A DNA stretch of 64,000 bases. It comes from Methanobacterium sp. UBA375. GTDB lineage: Archaea; Methanobacteriota; Methanobacteria; Methanobacteriales; Methanobacteriaceae. Where the stretch lies: the NCBI GenBank assembly GCA_002495625.1, contig DAGC01000012.1, forward strand, positions 16,801-80,800. The letters run 5' to 3'. The notes beneath the pieces were generated by a model. It saw only the letters and a list, made by a program, of their open reading frames with translations. It had not been told where the DNA came from and did no database searches. Shown piece after piece: positions 41,199-50,595 of the stretch (its first letter is position 1; each line of letters starts with the position of its first letter). The translations under genes and the position numbers were made by a program.

Positions 41199-41338
41199 GC
41201 AACCACTCTCTTTCTTGAATTTAGTAATAAAATTTAATATATAAAATTGAATTTACAATATAATGATTTTTCTATATAATATATGTTTTTTTTTAATTTG
41301 AATTCACCGTAAAGTATCTACCATCTTACAAAATTTTC

Positions 41339-42097
41339 TTATATTCTCCATTTCCTGGTATCTACCATGGACAGATCGAAGGGAACTTCACCATTTATAA
41401 GGGCCCTGGCCATTGAAAATCCATCAGCACCTGCATCTATCATTTTTTGTGCCGACCCGATATCTGTAATTGAGTTATTCCCTATTAAAAATAGGTCTGT
41501 GCTGTCTTTAATTACAGATACAACTTCATAATCTGCATGTGAATAACCTGGCTTCATGGCGTCCACGTGGAGGAAATCTGCACCTGCATCTTCCACTGAT
41601 TGAGAGATGGCTATAATATCAGTCCCCGGTACATTAGCCCGGATCTTAACAGAGACCTTGCTTCTTGCTTTCTTGACTACTTCCCTGGTGAATAGATGTA
41701 GTTTATCAGGGTCATTTAGCAGGGACTGTCCACATCCCAGATCCATTATCTCCGGCTGTCTGCAGTGGGCGTTTATCTCCACTACATCCACACCAGGAAG
41801 CTTTGAAACCTTTATTACAGGTGAAGGGGTAGTGGAACGTAGATTTACTGAAATCCAACCATTCCATAGTTTATTTTCTTTTATAACTTTGATTTGTTGT
41901 TCTATATGATTGGAGATATTTTCTAATGGAATGTCAAATTCTGATCTTCCCCTTTGAATTATCCTCTCTCCAGCTTCAATTGTAGGGGCGTCTACGTTGT
42001 AACCCCCTAAGGTTATCATGTCAAGGCCCTGATGAGCTAATTTACGGCAGAACAATCCATCGGTGATCCCGGCCATAGGGGCTAAAACCTTCAACAA
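41339..42097 (-). CDS. FMN-type TIM-barrel protein (MJ0144/dihydrouridine synthase-like)
   Basis: A 252-residue TIM barrel beginning LKVLAPMAGITDGLFCRKLA, which resembles dihydrouridine synthases and dihydroorotate dehydrogenases. Later segments are VDVVEINAHCRQPEIMDLGC, VSVKIRANVPGTDIIAISQS, AGADFLHVDAMKPGY and LIGNNSITDIGSAQKMIDAG followed by ADGFSMARALING (FMN phosphate site). The NAHCRQP segment matches the active-site loop N-x-x-C of that superfamily. It is downstream of arfA, the same adjacency as MJ0144/MJ0145 in Methanocaldococcus, suggesting a linked role. The substrate is unknown; a tRNA or pterin/flavin-related substrate is possible. Confidence 0.75.
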   Translation of the reverse strand: MLKVLAPMAGITDGLFCRKLAHQGLDMITLGGYNVDAPTIEAGERIIQRGRSEFDIPLENISNHIEQQIKVIKENKLWNGWISVNLRSTTPSPVIKVSKLPGVDVVEINAHCRQPEIMDLGCGQSLLNDPDKLHLFTREVVKKARSKVSVKIRANVPGTDIIAISQSVEDAGADFLHVDAMKPGYSHADYEVVSVIKDSTDLFLIGNNSITDIGSAQKMIDAGADGFSMARALINGEVPFDLSMVDTRKWRI

Positions 42098-42185
42098 ATC
42101 CTCTCCGAAAGATATTACGAATATAAATAAAAATATTAATATATTAGAACAACCAGTAAACGGAATAAAGTAAAAAAATCCACAA

Positions 42186-42947
<762 letters not shown>

Positions 42948-43850
42948 TTAACTTTCACCCAAAATATTTCTGGCTAACATCATTTTATCCTCGATGTTGT
43001 TCATGTTGGTGTTTGTTACAACAACCTCTGATATTAGTCTTTCTATTTTTTCCTGTTGATTATGATCTTGAAGATCGATATAAAACTTATCTAAAAAATC
43101 CTGGTACATGGCTGCCACTCCCCGGGAGGATACTTCATGGCCCAGGGCCTGCATGAACTTACCGGCCGGTCCGCTGACCGGTTTATTTCCAATTATGGGA
43201 GATACTGCAACTACGTAAGATTTTCTAAGGGCATCACGGACCCCTTCTGCAGATAATATGGGTCCTACCGAAGTTACCGGGTTGGAAGGCCCGATTATAA
43301 CCATATCTGCCTTTTCAATGGATTCGATAAGTCCCGGTGCAGGATCTACCCTTGTATATTTAATATCCAGAACATCTGGTTCCCCTCTCTGCCCGATGAG
43401 GAATTCGTGAAATTCAAGGCTTCCCTCAGGGGTTACTATCTCTATCTGGGGGTTCTGGTTGCTCATGGGGATTATCCGGGATTCAATGCCCAGTTTTCTC
43501 CTCTGGATATCAACAGCCTCATCCAGGGGATATTTCTCCAAAAGCAGGGTTTTCTGGATTTTAACTGCCCGGTCCTGATCTCCGATCCGGAGCAGTTCCT
43601 CACATCCGATCTCCTTTAAAGTCTCATGGGTTATAAAGGTATCATCTCTAATACCATACCAGGTCTCCTGGTTTATGATCCCGGCCAGGGTGTACATCAC
43701 CGAGTCCAGATCCGCCGCCACGTAAACTCCCGAAAAATAGGAGTTCTCCAGGGTATTAACCACCACCGTTAAATCCGCCGGGTCAACCAGACGGATGATG
43801 CCCTGCAGGAGTTTAGGGGTGCCTGTTCCACCTGATAGAATGGTTATCAT
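42948..43850 (-). CDS. cofD: 2-phospho-L-lactate transferase (F420 biosynthesis)
   Basis: A 300-residue enzyme that joins the lactyl-phosphate unit to FO, making F420-0. The N-terminal motif MITILSGGTGTPKLLQGIIR is the family signature; LTVVVNTLENSYFSGVYVAA and DLDSVMYTLAGIINQETWYG bind the nucleotide-activated lactate and FO; VIIGPSNPVTSVGPILSAEG and GNKPVSGPAGKFMQALGHEV are conserved C-terminal blocks. Full length for the family. It sits between cofE (62 bases upstream) and arfA (adjacent), forming a coherent F420 run on the minus strand. Confidence 0.95.
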   Translation of the reverse strand: MITILSGGTGTPKLLQGIIRLVDPADLTVVVNTLENSYFSGVYVAADLDSVMYTLAGIINQETWYGIRDDTFITHETLKEIGCEELLRIGDQDRAVKIQKTLLLEKYPLDEAVDIQRRKLGIESRIIPMSNQNPQIEIVTPEGSLEFHEFLIGQRGEPDVLDIKYTRVDPAPGLIESIEKADMVIIGPSNPVTSVGPILSAEGVRDALRKSYVVAVSPIIGNKPVSGPAGKFMQALGHEVSSRGVAAMYQDFLDKFYIDLQDHNQQEKIERLISEVVVTNTNMNNIEDKMMLARNILGES

Positions 43851-43912
43851 GGTTTAAATCCTAAAAAATTCGTTTAAATTTTAAATCAGTTTAAATCAAA
43901 TGGTTTAATATT

Positions 43913-44677
43913 TTACGGCCGGAAAACATCATATTTTTTAGGTCTGATCAGGGGTTTGATATTTGCAGAATCGTTTTTAAGCATATTGGGATAGTTAACT
44001 CCCCTAATTAGTACTACAGGTATTCCCTCATCGGCCTGTCCCATCACTATCGACGCAGCAGCTGCTAACTCATCTGCCACGGCTATGGCTGTGGTTTTAA
44101 GCTCCCGGTTGTACAGGTCTTTTTCACCACTCCTGTCCCATAGTGGCTCCAGGCCGGATATGCCGATGGCCACACCAACCGCCCCTTCACGGAAGGCACG
44201 GCCCTGGGTATCGGATATTATGACTGAAATTTCTTTACCAGTTTTTTCCATGATTTTTTCTCGGATACGGGAGGCGCTTTTATCAGGATTTTCTGGGATG
44301 GGAGTGGCCAGACCGTCATCCACATTGGATTCATCGATACCGGCGTTGGCGCATACAAAACCGTGTTTGGTTTCAGAGATGATGAAATCCGGGCCAACCT
44401 TGATGACTTCCACAGATTCCTGGAGGATGGCCTCCACTACTTCCGGTTCTTTACCTGTTTTCTCCGCCAGTTCGAATGCCCGGGGGCTTGGTTTAAGGTC
44501 TTTTAGGTCGATGATATGTCCTTCTTCCTTAGCTATGGCCGTTTCAGCTATAATCAGTAGGTCATCTTCCTGGATCTCCATATCAATATCAGAGAGGGCT
44601 TTAAGGATAAACTCATCCAGAGGGTCTCCTTTCTTAATAAAGGGTATTCCAGTGATGCCTGTAATTTTAAGGGGCAT
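43913..44677 (-). CDS. cofE: Coenzyme F420-0:L-glutamate ligase
   Basis: A 254-residue GTP-dependent ligase that adds the two glutamates of F420-2. Motifs: ITGIPFIKKGDPLDEFILKA, EDDLLIIAETAIAKEEGHII, DFIISETKHGFVCANAGIDE (metal/GTP site), DGLATPIPENPDKSASRIRE, ISVIISDTQGRAFREGAVGV and AIGISGLEPLWDRSGEKDL. Length matches the single-domain archaeal CofE, without the FMN-reductase domain fused in mycobacterial FbiB. It lies in the purO-cofE-cofD-arfA series with 31 bases to purO, so a shared transcript is likely. Confidence 0.95.
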   Translation of the reverse strand: MPLKITGITGIPFIKKGDPLDEFILKALSDIDMEIQEDDLLIIAETAIAKEEGHIIDLKDLKPSPRAFELAEKTGKEPEVVEAILQESVEVIKVGPDFIISETKHGFVCANAGIDESNVDDGLATPIPENPDKSASRIREKIMEKTGKEISVIISDTQGRAFREGAVGVAIGISGLEPLWDRSGEKDLYNRELKTTAIAVADELAAAASIVMGQADEGIPVVLIRGVNYPNMLKNDSANIKPLIRPKKYDVFRP

Positions 44678-44708
44678 GTTTATTCGTTAAAATAGTTTGT
44701 TTCCAAAT

Positions 44709-45311
44709 TTATATGAAGCTAATACTCCATCCTTCACTACCGAATGCTGCAGTTGAGGTAATGGGATTGGTGAATTCAGCGAATTTTCCTTTGTTCAGTA
44801 TGAATTGGGCTGCGTCCTGGGCGGTCCCTGCTTCAAAATCAACTTCATGGGGTGTGGTGTGCTCATAGGTGGCGATGTAAGCTGATTTGCCTTCAGGTAC
44901 CTTCTCCACTATCAGGCTTTCATGGGTTACAATTCCCAGATAGGCTTCGCCTTCCAGGGTAACTGCTCCTGCTATACGGGGGGTGTTGTAATCGTCCTTC
45001 TCATAATCCATGGTTAGAAGGGATATTGCCAGGGCATCCCGGATACTCATTCCAGACGCGATTTTCTCGGCAATCACATCTGTATGGGATCCATTGGATA
45101 CTACTGCGATGTCATCCACCAATTTAATGCAGTTATAGGCGATGTATGGATTTTTAAATACATCGGTTTCAAATCCTTCCTTGGGCACGATGGCTACCCG
45201 GTCATCATAGCCCTTGGTCATTCTGTTTGGGAAAGAACGACTGGAAACACGGTATGCAGCGAACTTACCCTCTTCTGTACTTCCCACAGCTAATATTCTA
45301 CCTAGATACAT
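44709..45311 (-). CDS. purO: Archaeal IMP cyclohydrolase
   Basis: A 200-residue PurO that closes FAICAR to IMP, the last step of purine synthesis in many archaea. Family stretches: YLGRILAVGSTEEGKFAAYR, VSSRSFPNRMTKGYDDRVAI, NPYIAYNCIKLVDDIAVVSN, LLTMDYEKDDYNTPRIAGAV and YIATYEHTTPHEVDFEAGTA. The fold is of the Ntn-hydrolase type. It provides GTP precursors to the arfA step a few genes later, though this may just be neighbourhood. ATG start lies after GGTGATAGAGA. Confidence 0.93.
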   Translation of the reverse strand: MYLGRILAVGSTEEGKFAAYRVSSRSFPNRMTKGYDDRVAIVPKEGFETDVFKNPYIAYNCIKLVDDIAVVSNGSHTDVIAEKIASGMSIRDALAISLLTMDYEKDDYNTPRIAGAVTLEGEAYLGIVTHESLIVEKVPEGKSAYIATYEHTTPHEVDFEAGTAQDAAQFILNKGKFAEFTNPITSTAAFGSEGWSISFI

Positions 45312-45365
45312 TCTCTATCACCAGTTTTTTTTTGTTTTGATATGAAAATTATGATATTATAATAT

Positions 45366-45983
45366 TTATTCCTGATACTCATCTTCTAATCTACTTACAG
45401 TTGCCCAGGTTTTACGGACGAAGTCTGGTAACTCTCTGGAATTTTTTAGAAATTCGATGGTTTTAGGATCACTGGGGTAACCGGATCCAATATCTTTAAA
45501 TTCCTTCCTTATTTTGGCTATTTCCTGGTCCCGTTCAACTTTGGCAACTATGGAAGCAGCTGCCACCACCACATACTTGTCTTCTGCGTTATGTTCGGTG
45601 ATTACATTTAGATGAGGATAGTAACCTTCGAGTTCATTTTTGAATCTCTCGGGTTTGATATCAAAACAGTCAACGATGCAGGTATCTGCCCCTGCTTTCT
45701 CGATAATCTTCCGCATGCCCAATTTTTCGATCTGGTTCAGATTCACCTCATTATTCCTCAAAACATCGATATCATGGGCTGCTATTTTAACCAGGTGGAA
45801 ATCGGTGATCTTCCTGATCTTCCTGGAGAGAACCACCCTTTTTCTAGGGGATATCTTTTTAGAATCCTTCACTTTAAGTCTTTCTAAAAATTTAACCCTA
45901 TCTTCCGTAATTACAACTCCACATAACACCAGAGGGCCTAAAACTGATCCTCTGCCTGCTTCATCGATTCCTACAACCTTCAT
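45366..45983 (-). CDS. rnhB: Ribonuclease HII
   Basis: A 205-residue ribonuclease HII that cuts RNA in RNA-DNA hybrids. Catalytic acids lie in VVGIDEAGRGSVLGPLVLCG (D6, E7), in DTCIVDCFDIKPERF (Asp) and near VVAAASIVAKVERDQEI. The conserved lysines are in LKVKDSKKISPRKR, and SGYPSDPKTIEFL is the archaeal substrate-handle segment. Length is typical for archaea. It heads the minus-strand run with purO and the F420 genes after 54 bases. Functionally it belongs with DNA ligase in removing RNA from DNA. Confidence 0.95.
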   Translation of the reverse strand: MKVVGIDEAGRGSVLGPLVLCGVVITEDRVKFLERLKVKDSKKISPRKRVVLSRKIRKITDFHLVKIAAHDIDVLRNNEVNLNQIEKLGMRKIIEKAGADTCIVDCFDIKPERFKNELEGYYPHLNVITEHNAEDKYVVVAAASIVAKVERDQEIAKIRKEFKDIGSGYPSDPKTIEFLKNSRELPDFVRKTWATVSRLEDEYQE

Positions 45984-46237
45984 CTTCCCATTTAAGTGTT
46001 TATTTTAAGGGTGTTAAAGAATTTTACTAAATTTTTCTCGAAGATGGTTAAAAAAGGTGTAGATAGTTTGGTGTAGTATGGTCTAAAATTAGTTCCAGCA
46101 AAATAAATACAAATAATAATCCAGTAAAAAAAAAGATTGTAGTTAAAAAAATTTGTTGATTGAAAAATTTAAAAAATAAGTAAATAAGGAAAAATATTTA
46201 AAAAAATAGGTAAAGAGGGAAAATAATTTAAAATAAA

Positions 46238-47311
46238 TTATTTCATTGCTCTTAGCCTTACTTCTGGTTCCAGTGCCCTTGGTTCTGCAGCTACTATGGC
46301 AGCACCTTTGGCTACAACTGTCATGGGGTCATCTGAAATCTCAACAGGCACTCCTACTTCTTCGAATATCCTTTCTTTGAGTCCTTTAAGTTGTCCTGTT
46401 CCTCCCACAACGATTGTTCTGTTGTAGACCCCGGAAATCAGTTCAGGGGACATTCTTTTCAGGACACGGGATAAGGCTTCTACCAGTTCAACTATGATGG
46501 GTTCTGCAGCATCTGCCACCAACTTCGAGTCTATTTCCACCTTTTCTGGTTTGTTGGTTTCCATGGATTTTCCAATGGCGTGGGTTACGGTGGGCTTCAT
46601 TTCTACATTAGAATGTACCATTCCCACCTCTATTTTGGCTTTTTCTGCTTCATGGATTCCTATTTCCACACTGAATAGTTCTTTTACTTTAGTTACGATG
46701 TTTGCATCGATGTTGTCTCCACCCTGTCTGATGGTTTCTATATCGGTGATTCCTCCCAGGGATATGACAACTATATCACTTGAACCAGCTCCTAAATCCA
46801 CAACCATTGTACCGTCTGCATCAGCTATAGGTAGGCCGGCACCGATGGCGGCTGCTAAACCTTCACTTATAACTAAGACGAAGCTAGCACCGGCTTCTTT
46901 TCCTATTTCTTCAACTGCATTTTTCTCTACTTCTGAAGCATCTCCAGGTATGCCGATTACAATTCGGTCCATTTTTTCCATGGAGTCGGCGGATCCCTGT
47001 TCCATTGCATACACTAGAAGGGCTTTGGCCTGGGCTATGCTTTCAATAACTCCCATTCTCAGGGGTCTAACTGCGATTATATCTTCGGGAGTCCTTCCCA
47101 ACATCGCTTTGGCATCTTCTCCTACTGCAAGTACATATGAGGTGTCCTCTTTTTTCACCGCTACTACCGAGGGTATCTTGAACAGGTCGAATTTATCTCC
47201 GGATGGTTTCGCCACCACGGTGTTAAGAGTACCCAAGTCTATGCCTAATGTATTAGTTAAGGCTTGTTTTTTATCATCTTCATCTTCTTCTGGTTTACCA
47301 AAAAGGTGCAA
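46238..47311 (-). CDS. MreB/FtsA-type actin-like protein
   Basis: A 357-residue actin-fold ATPase. Phosphate-1 motif NTLGIDLGTLNTVVAKPS, phosphate-2 TMVVDLGAGSSDIVVISLGG, adenosine motif RTIVVGGTGQLKGLKERIFE, with ISEGLAAAIGAGLPIADADG and EKNAVEEIGKEAGASF between. The N-terminal 18 residues are charged. MreB-like proteins are known in Methanobacteriales and are linked to rod shape, but a DnaK/FtsA-like role is also possible. TTG start after GAAGGAGGATTG. It is four bases downstream of an unknown 210-residue gene and shares its mRNA, suggesting a joint function. Confidence 0.88.
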   Translation of the reverse strand: MHLFGKPEEDEDDKKQALTNTLGIDLGTLNTVVAKPSGDKFDLFKIPSVVAVKKEDTSYVLAVGEDAKAMLGRTPEDIIAVRPLRMGVIESIAQAKALLVYAMEQGSADSMEKMDRIVIGIPGDASEVEKNAVEEIGKEAGASFVLVISEGLAAAIGAGLPIADADGTMVVDLGAGSSDIVVISLGGITDIETIRQGGDNIDANIVTKVKELFSVEIGIHEAEKAKIEVGMVHSNVEMKPTVTHAIGKSMETNKPEKVEIDSKLVADAAEPIIVELVEALSRVLKRMSPELISGVYNRTIVVGGTGQLKGLKERIFEEVGVPVEISDDPMTVVAKGAAIVAAEPRALEPEVRLRAMK

Positions 47312-47315
47312 TATT

Positions 47316-47948
47316 TCAATCCTCCTTCAAAAATTTATCAAATTCTATAAAGAATAGTTTATTTCTCCGTGAAAGTAACTCGATCTCCTTAATATCCTGC
47401 TCCTCTGCAGAGATCAAAACAGTAGATAATGCCACATCAGCCACTTTAAACAGTGGGTCGAAGGTTTGTTTAATTAATGAGGGCATCTTACTGGTTATGG
47501 AAACATCGGTTTCTATGAATCCAGTGGTCTGGTCTTCCAATAGAAACTTGTAATTTAGGTGACGCTTTTCACCATCGCCCAGGAATTTTTTGATATGGTT
47601 GTCCATTCCCACCAATAAAATCAGGTTAGGTTCATTTTTAGTATAGTAAGGGGCAATTTTAAGATAGGCGCCTCCCTGTTCCTTGCTGATGAGGGATAAA
47701 TCTCTTATCTTATTTTCATCACCGTAAAGCATTAAGAAATCAAATTTCTGGGTTACAAACGACTCTTTAGAAGTTATATGTTCCCGGCATAAGATAGTAA
47801 CCCTTTCCTTATTTAATATAGCCTCATAGGATACGTTATTTACCATTTCCTCGCTACCTGCTATCACGCACCAGATTTTATCTGCGTCCTGCATGGTAGA
47901 TACTTTCGCCGCTTTCCGTAGCGTTTTTATTTTATTTTCTATCATCAA
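47316..47948 (-). CDS. Unknown protein coupled to the MreB-like actin
   Basis: A 210-residue soluble protein I cannot assign. Segments include TMQDADKIWCVIAGSEEMVN, ILNKERVTILCREHITSKES, FLMLYGDENKIRDLSLISKE, NLILLVGMDNHIKKFLG and a C-terminal helix-rich part ending RRNKLFFIEFDKFLKED. There are no membrane helices, no cysteine clusters and no known motif. The gene ends at the SD of the MreB-like gene, so the pair is translationally coupled, and it is the first gene of the unit. A regulator or adaptor of the filament, comparable in position to MreC-type partners, is only a contextual guess. Confidence 0.75.
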   Translation of the reverse strand: MMIENKIKTLRKAAKVSTMQDADKIWCVIAGSEEMVNNVSYEAILNKERVTILCREHITSKESFVTQKFDFLMLYGDENKIRDLSLISKEQGGAYLKIAPYYTKNEPNLILLVGMDNHIKKFLGDGEKRHLNYKFLLEDQTTGFIETDVSITSKMPSLIKQTFDPLFKVADVALSTVLISAEEQDIKEIELLSRRNKLFFIEFDKFLKED

Positions 47949-48269
47949 CTACTCACTCGTTGTATACTGATAAAATAGGTTAAAAGTATAGAAGATATGG
48001 GTACAATTATTTTTTTTAATTTCTGATAAATTCAATAATTTATGGATATAAATAACCTAAGTGTTCATTAATGGTTTCGTATTATCTATTGGATATATTT
48101 TTATATGTTTTCCAGTTGTTATTTATAAACTTTTATTTTTTAAAAATTACAGACTGAATTACTTTTAATTGGACTTCTCTAAATTTGATCATAATAGATA
48201 GTCCTACTATTTAAATATGAGAAAATGTAATAGCGAATTAAGATATTTAAAAATAGTGGGTTTTTTATA
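47949..48269. other. Divergent intergenic region
   Basis: About 320 bases of very AT-rich sequence between the divergent actin operon and the phospholipid synthase gene. TTTAAATA at 48210-48217 is a TATA box for the plus-strand gene, about 55 bases before its ATG. I see no small gene, RNA or long repeat here. Confidence 0.6.
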
Positions 48270-48992
48270 ATGAACATTAAAGAATATGTAGCTCTTCCCG
48301 ATTTTATTTCCTTATTAAATGCTTCTTTTGGATTTTTAGCAATTATTATGGTGTTAGAAGGCAATTTAAGCCTTACAGCAATGTTTATTCTCATGGCAGT
48401 TATATTTGATTCTTTGGATGGATGGGTGGCCCGTAAGTCTAAAAGAGTTGATCAGTTTGGATTTGGAAAAAATGTTGACTCTTTATGTGACATAATTTCA
48501 TTTGGTGTTGCACCCGGAATGCTTTTGTATGCAGCATCCCCATCCTACTTTATCCCATACATTAATATACTAGTATCTCTTTTAATAGTATTAAGTGGGA
48601 TTTTAAGACTCTCGAGGTTCAACGTACAAACAGATTCAGGTACAAATTTGGGTGAAGGTAAATTCACAGGACTACCCATACCAACCACAGCGTTGATCCT
48701 CGGATCATTTTATCTCTCAGGAATATTCAATGTAGAGTTGGCACTGATAATTATGACGGCGGTATCGATGCTCATGATAAGTACTGTTGAGTATACAAAA
48801 ATTAGGAATCCTATACTACTGTTCGTGGGAGGACTACTGATAATATTATCATGTTTACCTCAAGACATTTCCTCAGCAATTGCAAATCTTCCCGCAAAGT
48901 TTTTATTCATCTTTACTTTAATCTATTTAGTAGCAGTGCCTTTTATGGTTTTATATGCCAAGCTTCGCAGAAGTGGTCCAAATGTTAGATAA
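48270..48992 (+). CDS. Archaetidylserine synthase (CDP-alcohol phosphatidyltransferase)
   Basis: A 240-residue membrane enzyme with about seven helices that transfers a phospho-lipid group from a CDP-archaeol to an alcohol, probably serine. The catalytic motif is D50-G51-W-V-A54-R55 followed by G66-K-N-V-D70-S-L-C-D74, in which the spacer between R55 and G66 is ten residues. The next segment, ISFGVAPGMLLY, matches phosphatidylserine-synthase-type members. It overlaps the DUF515 gene by eleven bases. Serine as substrate is inferred from closest resemblance to PssA rather than PgsA-like proteins. Confidence 0.88.
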   Translation: MNIKEYVALPDFISLLNASFGFLAIIMVLEGNLSLTAMFILMAVIFDSLDGWVARKSKRVDQFGFGKNVDSLCDIISFGVAPGMLLYAASPSYFIPYINILVSLLIVLSGILRLSRFNVQTDSGTNLGEGKFTGLPIPTTALILGSFYLSGIFNVELALIIMTAVSMLMISTVEYTKIRNPILLFVGGLLIILSCLPQDISSAIANLPAKFLFIFTLIYLVAVPFMVLYAKLRRSGPNVR

Positions 48993-50412
48993 GATATTGG
49001 GAAATAAAGAAAAAGAAAATAATGCTCCAGACCTTCGAAAAAATGAGAAGGATACTGGATCGAATGTGAGTGGGCGCATCAGAAACATGGTCTCCCGGGC
49101 AGGTGATAGGTCCAAGGACCAGAAGAGCAAACTTAATACCAATGGGGATGGTGGAAAGGAAGATCCCACCGAAAAGATCCCCAGACCGATGCCTAAACCC
49201 CGACCAAAAGACACGGGACGAGCCAGGTTAAAGGCTCCTGATGAGAAAAAACCAGGTGGAAGGCCTGGCGGAAGCAGTCTTGATAGGTTAGGTGGAGCTG
49301 TACCAGGATTTGGAAGAAGATCTCCCGGCGGTGGAAGAATCCCCGATGATGACCAGAGGACTCTGGTGGGAGCTCTTGTATTTGGAATTATACTCATCGT
49401 ACTGGTCGGTGCAGGTTATTACTTTTTATTCTACGCACCTTACCAAGGATCACTGCAAGATGCGAAGAATACTAAAATTAGTGAAGTAAACAGTTATTTT
49501 AAGGGGGCATTGGCAACAGATCCTCAAAAGTTAACCCTTCTTGCTGAAATTGAGAGTGCTGTAACCCCTGAACAGGCACTGGCCGTGGATGTTCTTGGAC
49601 CCGCAACCACCAGCTGGAGAGCCTACCAGCAAAATCAGATCGAGACCAAAAAGGATCCCTACGGAAGGGTGATGCTCACCTACTCTTCTGGGGATAAAAA
49701 GGACCTTATAATGAAAGTAGCAGCTGCACAGACACTGGTTACCCAGTCTGATGCTAGTGTACTGGCAAATGTAGAGATAACCACGCCAGATACCGTAGTT
49801 ATACCAATAAGGTTGGATAGGTTGCGTGCTGCCGGTGGTCTTATCTCTGTAGGGGACACCGTTGATATTTATGTAAGTACGAACGAAACCACAACAACAA
49901 CCACCACTACAAATGAAACCAACCGGACCAACCAAACTCAACAGAGTACTGGAAGCAATCAGAGTGGTGTAGGACAGTCATCCAACACACCACTGGTTAG
50001 TGGAGCAACCGTTCTGGCAATTTTAAGGTCTATGGTGGATCAAAACACCTTCAATGCCAGTATAAGTACCAGTCAACAGATTGCCATTAACTCGTTGTCT
50101 CAAAGTGCATCCAGATCCCAATCTGCAGGCGTATCAGATACTGGTATAGAAGCACTTCTACAGGCAGGAGCGTCCAGAACATGGGATGAAGCTTCCATCA
50201 ACGCTCTTTTAAACGCCTACGGTGTACGTTTAGACCAGTTTGAGAGACAGTCCAACTTTGGAAATCTGGACGCAGAGTACATGGTACTACTGGAAGTACC
50301 ACGAGATAAGGCAATATTCCTCATCCAGAACTCAAACGCCATACAACTGACCATATCAACCCAGTCAGCACCGTCCTGGATGGTAACTGAACTTCATAAG
50401 ATATACGGATAA
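48982..50412 (+). CDS. DUF515-family membrane protein
   Basis: A 476-residue protein in three parts: a highly charged, Pro/Gly-rich N-terminus of 125 residues (IPRPMPKPRPKDTG, GGRPGGSSLDRLGGAV), one membrane helix (LVGALVFGIILIVLVGAGYY, about 128-151), and a large extracellular domain. That domain contains a Thr/Asn/Gln/Ser-rich linker around residues 295-330 (NETTTTTTTTNETNRTNQTQ), rich in N-glycosylation sequons. It matches DUF515, a methanogen family of unknown function. The ATG at 48982 with AAGTGGT upstream is preferred over ATG 48955; it overlaps the lipid synthase. A cell-surface assembly or pilus-like role is conceivable but unproved. Confidence 0.8.
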   Translation: MLDKILGNKEKENNAPDLRKNEKDTGSNVSGRIRNMVSRAGDRSKDQKSKLNTNGDGGKEDPTEKIPRPMPKPRPKDTGRARLKAPDEKKPGGRPGGSSLDRLGGAVPGFGRRSPGGGRIPDDDQRTLVGALVFGIILIVLVGAGYYFLFYAPYQGSLQDAKNTKISEVNSYFKGALATDPQKLTLLAEIESAVTPEQALAVDVLGPATTSWRAYQQNQIETKKDPYGRVMLTYSSGDKKDLIMKVAAAQTLVTQSDASVLANVEITTPDTVVIPIRLDRLRAAGGLISVGDTVDIYVSTNETTTTTTTTNETNRTNQTQQSTGSNQSGVGQSSNTPLVSGATVLAILRSMVDQNTFNASISTSQQIAINSLSQSASRSQSAGVSDTGIEALLQAGASRTWDEASINALLNAYGVRLDQFERQSNFGNLDAEYMVLLEVPRDKAIFLIQNSNAIQLTISTQSAPSWMVTELHKIYG

Positions 50413-50595
50413 AACAATATGAAAGGGAAATATCTACTTAGGGGGAAGAAAAAAATAATAGGAATAAATTGCCATATAAATTAAACAAACAAAATTGTAA
50501 CACAAAGATATGTTATTTTTCAATTTTAAACCTAAACAAAGATCACACGTATTGAAAATAAAAAAGGGAGAAAAAAGATTAATGGGGGTAAATAT

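Noticed and set aside
44085..44690. Plus-strand open frame of about 200 codons opposite cofE
   Set aside because: Same reason: Ser-rich antisense frame of a well-identified gene, with no independent start signals.
46494..47357. Plus-strand open frame of 287 codons opposite the MreB-like gene
   Set aside because: It is antisense to a clear gene, rich in Ser/Ile/Thr as expected for the complement of a coding strand, and has no SD or family motif.
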